NCBI GenBank assembly: GCA_013154225.1 | Contig: JAADCW010000061.1 | Span: 1 to 10,646 of the forward strand | Reading direction: 5' to 3' | Source of the DNA: Chloroflexota bacterium | Lineage (GTDB): Bacteria > Chloroflexota > Anaerolineae > Anaerolineales > DRMV01 | Length of the DNA stretch: 10,646 nucleotides | Shown: one piece after another, positions 5,807-10,646 of the stretch | Layout: each line of letters opens with the position of its first letter | Position numbering within the stretch: position 1 is the first letter of the stretch | Translations under genes and position numbers: made by a program | The notes under the pieces: model-generated | What the model saw: only the letters and a program-made list of their open reading frames with translations | The model's database searches: none | Told to the model about the DNA's origin: nothing

Positions 5807-5976
5807 GATGTTTATCATAGAAATTCAAAAATTGTCCGCCTCCCCCAGAAGGCGCGTTTAAAGTATACCCTACCCCTCTGTGGGCAGAAGGGCGGAAGGG
5901 TGGTTTTTAGAAAATTCTAATAAATTTGCTCAGGTGATGGCGGGTTTGAGGGAAGGGGGCAAGGTTGGCTTGGGGG

Positions 5977-7419
5977 TCAGAACAGCCAGTGGGAAGCCAC
6001 CCAAGGGGTCAGCCAGGTTTCCAGCACTGCGGCCACGGCCATCATGGGCATGACCACGCCCACGAAGATGCGCGTCCAACGTGCCCAGGCGCGAAGCCAA
6101 AACGTGCCCAGGGTTTCACCCGGCGCGGGTGAGGCCAGCGAGGCGCCCAGTTGAAGGGTGGCCGCGATGAAAATCGCCATTGCGGGGATCTCTACAATGC
6201 CGTGGGGCAAAATCATGGCGGCAAAGCCTTTCCAGGGCGAAAACCACCCCACCCGAGCCATAGCCGCGAGCCCGCCGCCGATGATAGCATAAGGCAGCAA
6301 GGGCACCAGCACGCCCAGCACGCCAAACGTGAGCGCCCCCGCGGCCGCGGCCAGTAGCAATGCCCGAATGTTGTGCCACCACAACGACAGCGCGCCGTGC
6401 CAACTGCCCAAAGCAATGGGCAGGCCGCCGCTGGTTTTGGCCGATTGCAACGCTTCCTGCAGGTTATCGGGGCGCTGCAACCCATCCAGGGGCATTTGCC
6501 CTACCAGCCATACGCCCAGCGCCGCGGCGGCAATCATCAGCCCCACGGCCATGATCAGCGGCGCTCGCAAGGTTTTCAAATCGCGGCCAATTTGCGCATA
6601 CCACGCTTTGAGCGAAGTGGCTTCTCCGCGGAAGGCTTCCCAAAACGTGCGGCCAATCCAGCGGATGCTCAGGAAGTCCACCTCGCGGCCCAGCAGGTCT
6701 TCACGGTTGAAGTGGGCCAACCCAATGCGTGAGACGAAAATAGCCACCACCAGCACCGCGGCCGCGGTCGCCCAAAGCACGGTGTAGCGCTGCCAAAACA
6801 TCATCATGCTTTCCCATTGGAGCAGCAGCGCCACCGGGATGATGATGAGGGAAGCCAGCAGGCTGGCCGCACGGACTGACGTGGCTTGGGTGGAAATCAC
6901 CACCGCGGCGCAGACCATCATCACAGCCTGCACCGTGGTCAGCAAAAGCACCATGAAAAGCAGGGTGGGCGACGGCCACCAGCCCATTTTGAGGTGCATT
7001 CCCAAAACGTAAACGCCCACGGCAAAGTAGCTCACGCTCAGCGGAAGGAACAGCACGGCCAAGAGTTTGCCCACATAGAGTTGCGCATCGGTGAGGGGCG
7101 CGGCCAAAAGGGGTTCGATGGTGCGGCGTTCCCTTTCACCAGCAAAACTTTCCAGGGCGACCACCAGAGAAATGGATGAGGGGAAGAACCCCACCACCAT
7201 CATCAAAAAGGGGAACAGCCGCTCGGCCACAATATCCGCACCGTATTTTTGCACAAAATGCACCACTTGCTGAGCGGTAAAGTTCATCAGCAGGGGCAGG
7301 AACAGGGTCAGGCCGATGAGCGGGGTCACGATGCGCCAATCGCGTATCTGGTCGCGGATTTCGCGGCGGGCCACCAGCCAGGTCCCTCGCCACCAAGTTT
7401 GCCAGGCTTTTCGGTTCAT
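5977..7419 (-). CDS. ABC-2 type permease fused to a SpoIIM-like membrane domain
   Basis: Predicted 480-residue polytopic membrane protein with roughly ten hydrophobic segments. The first half (about 10-240) is ABC-2 permease-like: a short cytoplasmic start, a large loop after the first membrane segment, and the typical cytoplasmic motif ESFAGERERRTIEPLLAAPL at 90-109. The second half (about 285-480) matches the SpoIIM pattern: HNIRALLLAAAAGALTFG (349-366), LPHGIVEIPAM (404-414) and a final hydrophobic stretch containing VAAVLETWLTPWV. The ATG at 7419 overlaps the ATPase stop as ATGA and follows GGAGG; an in-frame ATG farther upstream at 7536 lies within the ATPase gene and is not used here. 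With the ATPase next door it forms an exporter of unknown substrate. SpoIIM-like domains occur outside sporulation, so a spore role is not implied. It is the last gene of the operon, and no good terminator follows. Confidence 0.85.
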   Translation of the reverse strand: MNRKAWQTWWRGTWLVARREIRDQIRDWRIVTPLIGLTLFLPLLMNFTAQQVVHFVQKYGADIVAERLFPFLMMVVGFFPSSISLVVALESFAGERERRTIEPLLAAPLTDAQLYVGKLLAVLFLPLSVSYFAVGVYVLGMHLKMGWWPSPTLLFMVLLLTTVQAVMMVCAAVVISTQATSVRAASLLASLIIIPVALLLQWESMMMFWQRYTVLWATAAAVLVVAIFVSRIGLAHFNREDLLGREVDFLSIRWIGRTFWEAFRGEATSLKAWYAQIGRDLKTLRAPLIMAVGLMIAAAALGVWLVGQMPLDGLQRPDNLQEALQSAKTSGGLPIALGSWHGALSLWWHNIRALLLAAAAGALTFGVLGVLVPLLPYAIIGGGLAAMARVGWFSPWKGFAAMILPHGIVEIPAMAIFIAATLQLGASLASPAPGETLGTFWLRAWARWTRIFVGVVMPMMAVAAVLETWLTPWVASHWLF

Positions 7420-8327
7420 TGCGCCATGACCTCCAGATAGACCTGTTCCAAATGCCGAGGGATTTCGGAAAGGCGGCGGATGCCGTACCCTGCCGAGACC
7501 AGGGTTTGCACCACAAGGGGGTTGAAGTGCTCCCAATCGGGCGAGCGGAAGTAAATTGTGGGGCCTTCGCTTTGGAGCACTTCCACTTCAGGGGGGAAGG
7601 TGGGCAAAGGCGCGCTGGGAACGCGGTCGAGCACGAGTTCAAACATGGGCGGCCCAAGCCAGCGATTTTTGAGGTCGTCGGGTGTACCTACGGCAATCAA
7701 CCGCCCGCGGCGCATGATGGCAATGCGGTCGGCCAGTTCTTCGGCTTCGTACAGGTTGTGGGTGCAGAGCACAATGGCGCGTTCTTGCGAGCGCAGGCCG
7801 CGGATGGCTTCCCGCACCAGGCGGGCGCTTTCTGGGTCCATGGCCGATGTGGGCTCATCGAGGAGCAGGACCGGCGGCTCGTGAAGCAGTGCCCGGGCCA
7901 GGGCCAGTTTTTGGCGCATTCCTTTGGAATAGGTGGCAATGCGCCAGGAGCGGTATTCCCACAGACCAAAATAGCGCAACCAGCGCTCAATGCGCTCTGC
8001 GCGCAGGCGCTCGTCCAGGCCGTAGATTTGGGCAAAGAAGTCGAGGTATTCTTCCGCGGGCATTCGCGTGTAAAGCCCGTGTTGTTCGGTTAGCACCCCC
8101 ACATGCGCGCGTACATCTAACCCTTGGGTGGCCACGTCAAAGCCTGCTACGGTGGCGTGGCCGCGGGTGGGTTGAAGCACAGAGACCAGCATCCGCACGG
8201 TGGTGGTCTTGCCTGCGCCGTTGGGACCAAGGACGGCAACGACTTCCCCCGCGGCGACGTCTAACGTGAAATCTTCCACGGCCCAGAAGTCGTCGAACCG
8301 TTTACCCAATCCCTCCGCATGAATCAT
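7416..8327 (-). CDS. ABC transporter ATP-binding protein
   Basis: Predicted 303-residue cytoplasmic ATPase of the ABC-2 exporter class (NatA/CcmA/DrrA-like). Visible motifs in order: Walker A GPNGAGKT at 34-41, Q-loop region at about 81-82, signature YSKGM at 133-137 (a common variant of LSGGQ in this class), Walker B VLLLDE at 153-158, D-loop after it, and the switch His190 in CTHN. About 80 residues after the nucleotide-binding domain form the C-terminal extension often seen in this class, of unknown role. AAAGGA lies six bases before ATG 8327. It starts 19 bases after lgt ends, and its stop overlaps the permease start, so the pair surely works together. The exported substrate cannot be told; the neighbours (phospholipid synthesis and lipoprotein modification) hint at an envelope role, which is inference only. 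Confidence 0.93.
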   Translation of the reverse strand: MIHAEGLGKRFDDFWAVEDFTLDVAAGEVVAVLGPNGAGKTTTVRMLVSVLQPTRGHATVAGFDVATQGLDVRAHVGVLTEQHGLYTRMPAEEYLDFFAQIYGLDERLRAERIERWLRYFGLWEYRSWRIATYSKGMRQKLALARALLHEPPVLLLDEPTSAMDPESARLVREAIRGLRSQERAIVLCTHNLYEAEELADRIAIMRRGRLIAVGTPDDLKNRWLGPPMFELVLDRVPSAPLPTFPPEVEVLQSEGPTIYFRSPDWEHFNPLVVQTLVSAGYGIRRLSEIPRHLEQVYLEVMAQ

Positions 8328-8346
8328 GGGAAATCCTTTCGCACGG

Positions 8347-9192
8347 TCAGTGCTTCTTTTTGTGCCGCCTCCGTCGGGTGGAAGTTTGCGCAGGCTTGGG
8401 GGCTGGTGCCCCAGGGCGGTGACGCCAGGCCAGCGCGGCCGCGGCGCTGATCGCGACCACGGCCATCAGCATTTGGTTGATGTCTAAACCGCCCACTTCA
8501 GCCGGGTCCAGGCGGAGAAATTCCAGGAAAAAGCGCCCTACGGCGTAGATGATGAGGTAGATGAGGAACAGGTCGCCGTTGTAAAGGCGATCGCGGTATT
8601 TGCGCCCCAGGTAGAGCAAAACGCTCATGTTGAGCAGGTTCCAAAGGGATTCGTAGAGGAACAGCGGGTGGTAGTAAGCCTGATTGGCAAATTCGGGCAG
8701 GCGGTGCTGAGGGTCAATGTAAATAGCCCACGGCAGGTTGGTGGGCGCGCCGTAGAGTTCCTGATTGACGTAGTTGCCCCAGCGGCCAATGGCCTGCCCC
8801 AAGGCAATGCCCGGTGCAAAAATATCCAGCCAATAGGCAAAGGGGATTTTCTTGTGGCGGGCATAGAGCCAAAAGGCCAGCACGCCGCCCATCACCGCGC
8901 CGGGAATGCCCAGCCCGCCCCGCCATACTGCCAGGATGGCCAAAGGATGGGTGAGGTAATACTGGGTGGTAATGCCCAACTTGACCATGGATTCGGGCGG
9001 GGTGAAGACGTGCCACAGCCGCGCGCCAATCACGCCGCCGATGAGCACCCAGGTGAGCGCATCCCACACGATTTCGGGATCTTCGCCGCGGCGTTTGGCT
9101 TCGACGGTGGCCAGCCAGGCGCCCGCGAGCGCGCCTAACATCAAGATGACGCCGTAAAGGTGAATGGGAATGGGACCGATATGGAAGGTCAT
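8347..9192 (-). CDS. lgt: Prolipoprotein diacylglyceryl transferase
   Basis: Predicted 281-residue integral membrane enzyme that transfers diacylglyceryl from phosphatidylglycerol to the lipobox cysteine of prolipoproteins, the first step of lipoprotein maturation. The Lgt signature is clear at 136-148: GRWGNYVNQELYG, containing Arg137, Asn140, Asn143 and Glu145. YHPLFLYES at 174-182 and GRFFLEFLR at 219-227 supply the other conserved His and Arg residues. The motif around residues 92-99 reads GGLGIPGA, lacking the His103 described for the E. coli enzyme; many Gram-positive-type Lgt proteins also lack it. About seven membrane segments are visible, followed by a very basic Arg/Lys/His tail. 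ATG overlaps the previous stop as ATGA. Likely clients within the window are the two lipoproteins at 67-3091. Length is normal. Confidence 0.95.
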   Translation of the reverse strand: MTFHIGPIPIHLYGVILMLGALAGAWLATVEAKRRGEDPEIVWDALTWVLIGGVIGARLWHVFTPPESMVKLGITTQYYLTHPLAILAVWRGGLGIPGAVMGGVLAFWLYARHKKIPFAYWLDIFAPGIALGQAIGRWGNYVNQELYGAPTNLPWAIYIDPQHRLPEFANQAYYHPLFLYESLWNLLNMSVLLYLGRKYRDRLYNGDLFLIYLIIYAVGRFFLEFLRLDPAEVGGLDINQMLMAVVAISAAAALAWRHRPGAPAPKPAQTSTRRRRHKKKH

Positions 9193-9833
9193 GGCTTTGC
9201 CTCTTGGTCGGAAGTGGTTTGTTTGGCCAAGCGGTGCGCAAAGAAGATGCGCTGAAGCGCGGTGATGTTAGCGCCCACAGCAATGATCGCCAGCCCAATT
9301 TGCGGAAGGTTGAGGAGCAGGGAAGGTGCGAAAACCAGATACCGTTCAAAGCGGGTCAGGATGCCGACTTTGACTTCCCAGCCCAGGGCTTCGGCTTTGG
9401 CTCGGGTGTAGGAAACCAACACTGCACCGGCCGCGGCCAAATAGGCGAGCATCGCGCCGCGGACGTCGCCTTGGGTGGTGTAGTAGTAGGCCAGACCGCC
9501 GAAGAGCATGAGTTCGGAATAGCGGTCGGCCACGGAATCCAGAAACGACCCCCAAGGGGTGGGTTTGCCTCGCAGGCGGGCCATGGTGCCGTCTAAGGCG
9601 TCGAACGCGCCCATGGCAAGCACCACAACGCCGCCAGTGACAATGCGTCCTTGCGCCAGGAGCACAGCCGCGACGGCGTTTCCGGCCACGCCGGTGAGGG
9701 TCATTGCGTTGGGGTGAATGCCCAAACGGTTGAGCGCGCCGCCTACCGTGTCCAAAACGCCTTTGAAGCGCACGCGCATCCGGTCGGTGAAGGTTTCTGG
9801 TTGGGGCAGTGGTTGAGGTTGGGGAACGGACAA
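9189..9833 (-). CDS. CDP-alcohol phosphatidyltransferase (PgsA or inositol-phosphate type)
   Basis: Predicted 214-residue membrane enzyme that transfers a phosphatidyl group from CDP-diacylglycerol to an alcohol. The family motif is complete: Asp78, Asp81-Gly82, Ala85-Arg86, Gly95, Asp99 and Asp103, in the exact spacing D-x2-DG-x2-AR-x8-G-x3-D-x3-D. The segment SYTRAKAEALGWEVKVGI and the following ERY resemble both phosphatidylglycerophosphate synthases and actinobacterial/archaeal phosphatidylinositol-phosphate synthases, so the acceptor alcohol is uncertain. The start is TTG at 9833: GGGGAGG ends six bases before it, while the first in-frame ATG, 54 bases downstream, has no ribosome binding site. 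The N-terminus is Pro/Gln-rich. It opens the operon leading to lgt and the ABC genes, driven by the promoter at 9881-9909. A phosphatidylglycerol-type product would feed Lgt directly, which fits the arrangement. Confidence 0.9.
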   Translation of the reverse strand: MSVPQPQPLPQPETFTDRMRVRFKGVLDTVGGALNRLGIHPNAMTLTGVAGNAVAAVLLAQGRIVTGGVVVLAMGAFDALDGTMARLRGKPTPWGSFLDSVADRYSELMLFGGLAYYYTTQGDVRGAMLAYLAAAGAVLVSYTRAKAEALGWEVKVGILTRFERYLVFAPSLLLNLPQIGLAIIAVGANITALQRIFFAHRLAKQTTSDQEAKP

Positions 9834-9839
9834 AGGGCA

Positions 9840-9864
9840 CCTCCCCGGCGGCAGTGCCGCCCGG
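9840..9864 (-). other. GC-rich hairpin abutting the Shine-Dalgarno of the CDP-alcohol transferase
   Basis: On the minus strand GGCGGC (9856-9861) and GCCGCC (9847-9852) form a perfect six-pair stem with a three-base loop. Two more CC-GG pairs, after one mismatch, would involve the first Gs of the GGGGAGG ribosome binding site. Depending on stability, it could tune translation of the TTG-started gene. Confidence 0.3.
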
Positions 9865-9880
9865 TTTTGAAGATGGTTGT

Positions 9881-9909
9881 ATGCTACCCGTTCCCTGGCC
9901 TGCTGTCAA
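9881..9909 (-). promoter_or_regulatory. Sigma70-type promoter of the pgsA-like/lgt/ABC operon
   Basis: On the minus strand a perfect -35 TTGACA (9904-9909) is followed after exactly 17 bases by TAGCAT (9881-9886), 4/6 to the -10 consensus with its key first and last positions kept. Transcription would start near 9874, giving a leader of about 40 bases before the TTG start codon. It is the best vegetative promoter in the window. Confidence 0.7.
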
Positions 9910-9941
9910 GGCGCACTTCCCTTGAGGACGTGAAGGGGGAG

Positions 9942-10110
9942 CGCAGGGACGCAGAGGCACAGAGGGCGCGGAGACGCGGAGGCGCAGGGACGCAGAGGCA
10001 CAGAGGAAAAGAGGGCGCGGAGGCGCAGAGGCACAGAGGAATAGAGGACGCGGAGGCGTAGAGACACAGAGACACAGAGGCACAGAGGAATAGAGGGCAC
10101 GGAGGTGCAG
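9942..10110. repeat. Degenerate octamer repeat array with 49/33/49-bp super-units
   Basis: A purine-rich tract on the plus strand is built from variants of GCAGAGGC and ACAGAGGA. Longer units begin with GG(G/A)CGCGGAG and end with GCACAGAGGAATAGA or a near copy: 9964-10012 (49 bp), 10013-10045 (33 bp) and 10046-10094 (49 bp), flanked by partial units. The 16-bp length difference is two octamers. Similar word-like intergenic repeats are recalled from several bacterial phyla, including Chloroflexota. No terminal repeats, spacers or transposase are present, so it is neither a CRISPR array nor an insertion sequence. Confidence 0.8.
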
Positions 10111-10119
10111 AAAACGGCT

Positions 10120-10291
10120 CCGCAATTCCTTCATTCGCAATTCGCAATTCTCCCAATCTGCGTTCTTTTTCCCTTCGGTGTCCATCGGTGTGCATCGGTG
10201 GATAAAATCAGGGCGACCAGCCGGTCGCCCTTACAAATCTGCGAAATCTGCGGTTTATCGCCCTGTCTGCGGCTGTCTGCGTTCTTTGCCC
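10120..10291. other. Intergenic low-complexity word-repeat region downstream of fhs
   Basis: No gene is supported between the octamer array and the fhs stop codon. Short direct repeats follow one another: ATTCGCA-type words near 10132-10150, CATCGGTG twice near 10184-10200, AAATCTGCG twice at 10235-10252, and CTGTCTGCG twice at 10263-10281. One strong hairpin (10211-10230) is annotated separately. The style, several different tandem words of 8-10 bp in one gap, suggests decayed or mosaic repeat elements. Confidence 0.55.
10205..10230 (-). terminator. Palindromic hairpin, possible fhs terminator
   Basis: GGGCGACC at 10211-10218 and GGTCGCCC at 10223-10230 are exact reverse complements around a four-base loop. 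In the minus direction, about 60 bases after the fhs stop, the stem is followed by TGATTTTATC, a modest T-rich tract. It may serve as the fhs terminator, or be one copy of a dispersed palindromic repeat; both can be true. Confidence 0.45.
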
Positions 10292-10646
10292 CTAAAACAG
10301 CCCCACCACCTTGCCGGTTTCCAGGTCGAGGTCCACATCCATGAAGGCTGGGCGGGTGGGCAGGCCGGGCATGGTGCGCATTTTGCCCACCAGAGGATAA
10401 AGGAAGCCCGCGCCTACGGATGCGCGCACGTCGCGGATAGGCACCCGGAAGCCCCGGGGCGCGCCCTTCAATGTGGGGTCGTGGCTGATGCTCAAATGGG
10501 TTTTTGCCATGCAGATGGGCAGTTTGTCGTAGCCCAGGCGGGTGTATTCCGCGATGCGTTCCTCGGCCAGGGGGCTGTAATCCACACCGTCCGCGCCGTA
10601 AACCTCGCGGCAGATGGTCTCGATTTTGTCCTTGATGGGCATGTCC
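10292..10646 (-). CDS. fhs: Formate-tetrahydrofolate ligase, C-terminal end (partial)
   Basis: The last roughly 118 codons of an ATP-dependent formate-tetrahydrofolate ligase, the enzyme making 10-formyl-THF in one-carbon metabolism and in the methyl branch of the Wood-Ljungdahl pathway. The gene enters from the right edge, so its start and ATP-binding part are not seen. Diagnostic blocks are YGADGVDYS, CMAKTHLSISHDP, PRGFRVPIRDVRASVGAGFLYPLVG and MRTMPGLPTRP, ending in the usual VVGLF. The KTHLS, PIRD and GAGFLYPLVG wording is closer, from memory, to the ligase domain of eukaryotic C1-THF synthase and similar bacterial enzymes than to the clostridial KTQYS type. No frameshift is visible. A methionine codon at 10640-10642 is internal and should not be taken as the start. 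Confidence 0.95.
   Translation of the reverse strand, partial: DMPIKDKIETICREVYGADGVDYSPLAEERIAEYTRLGYDKLPICMAKTHLSISHDPTLKGAPRGFRVPIRDVRASVGAGFLYPLVGKMRTMPGLPTRPAFMDVDLDLETGKVVGLF

Larger units (their letters stand above)
5688..5976. other. Intergenic region between the ABC-2/SpoIIM permease and the disulfide oxidoreductase
   Basis: These 289 bases contain no convincing gene. They are more AT-rich than their neighbours. They hold the promoter candidate and inverted repeat described separately. On the minus strand a weak hairpin (stem 5873-5880 with 5885-5892, one G-U pair, four-base loop) follows the permease gene but has no T-tract. TTAGAA at 5907-5912 and TTCTAA at 5915-5920 form a short palindrome of unknown meaning. 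Confidence 0.6.

Noticed and set aside
5873..5892. Hairpin after the ABC-2/SpoIIM gene as a rho-independent terminator
   Set aside because: The stem has a G-U pair and is followed by TAGGGTATAC rather than a T-run; too weak to annotate.
5977..7419. Evidence of sporulation from the SpoIIM-like half
   Set aside because: SpoIIM-like domains occur in many non-sporulating bacteria and archaea; no other sporulation gene is here.
7419..8093. Plus-strand frame of 224 codons opposite the ABC ATPase gene
   Set aside because: The minus strand encodes all ABC motifs in order; the plus frame shows no domain.
9942..10110. Repeat array considered as a CRISPR
   Set aside because: Units differ in length, consist of internal octamers and have no unique spacers; no cas gene is nearby.
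9346..10185. A minus-strand frame of 279 codons running through the repeat array into the CDP-alcohol transferase region
   Set aside because: The first half is the repeat translated (Leu/Cys/Pro/Ser words) and the second half is a shifted frame of a real gene.

Overview
This 10.6 kb window is GC-rich bacterial DNA (about 60% G+C by eye). The best fit is a thermophilic or moderately thermophilic member of the Chloroflexota, class Anaerolineae. This rests on recalled family patterns, not a search: LysM plus LasA-type M23 lipoproteins, a two-domain protein disulfide oxidoreductase, an ABC-2 permease carrying a SpoIIM-like half, and intergenic purine-rich word repeats. It is an inference. No rRNA, tRNA, CRISPR array, transposase or phage gene was seen.

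Layout. (1) 1-3091, plus strand: two tandem, overlapping paralogous lipoprotein genes (LysM, an unassigned central domain, LasA-type M23 endopeptidase). They are preceded by an inverted repeat and a -10 box so close to the start codon that the first mRNA may be leaderless. (2) A bidirectional terminator near 3172-3198 separates them from everything else, which is on the minus strand. (3) 3218-5687, minus strand, read right to left: two-domain protein disulfide oxidoreductase, glutaredoxin-like protein, [terminator hairpin], NifX-like protein with a His-rich loop, membrane-anchored TlpA-like thioredoxin, OsmC-family protein. This is a thiol and redox island in two transcriptional blocks. (4) 5688-5976: AT-richer leader and intergenic region with a promoter candidate and an inverted repeat. 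(5) 5977-9833, minus strand: a compact operon read as CDP-alcohol phosphatidyltransferase (TTG start), lgt, ABC ATPase, ABC-2/SpoIIM permease, with two ATGA start/stop overlaps and a good promoter (TTGACA-N17-TAGCAT) at 9881-9909. (6) 9910-10291: non-coding, with an octamer-based purine-rich repeat array in 49/33/49-bp units and a strong palindromic hairpin. (7) 10292 to the right edge: the 3' end of formate-tetrahydrofolate ligase on the minus strand.

How the genes fit together. The membrane operon makes a phospholipid headgroup precursor and, through Lgt, the diacylglyceryl modification that both lipoproteins at the left end need. The two lipoproteins probably cut or remodel cell-wall peptide. 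The redox island supplies a cytoplasmic disulfide oxidoreductase/glutaredoxin pair, a membrane-tethered extracytoplasmic thioredoxin, a thiol peroxidase-like OsmC protein and a possible metal or Fe-S carrier. It reads as one theme, handling thiols, peroxides and metal clusters, but the joint function is inferred from adjacency only.

The less ordinary points are: the tandem LasA-type lipoproteins with an unassigned shared middle domain, a four-run G-quadruplex motif in the signal-peptide codons of the second one, the ABC-2/SpoIIM single-chain permease, the inverted repeat at the start of the disulfide oxidoreductase transcript, and the hierarchical 8-bp repeat array. Nothing here is clearly a new defence or mobile system.
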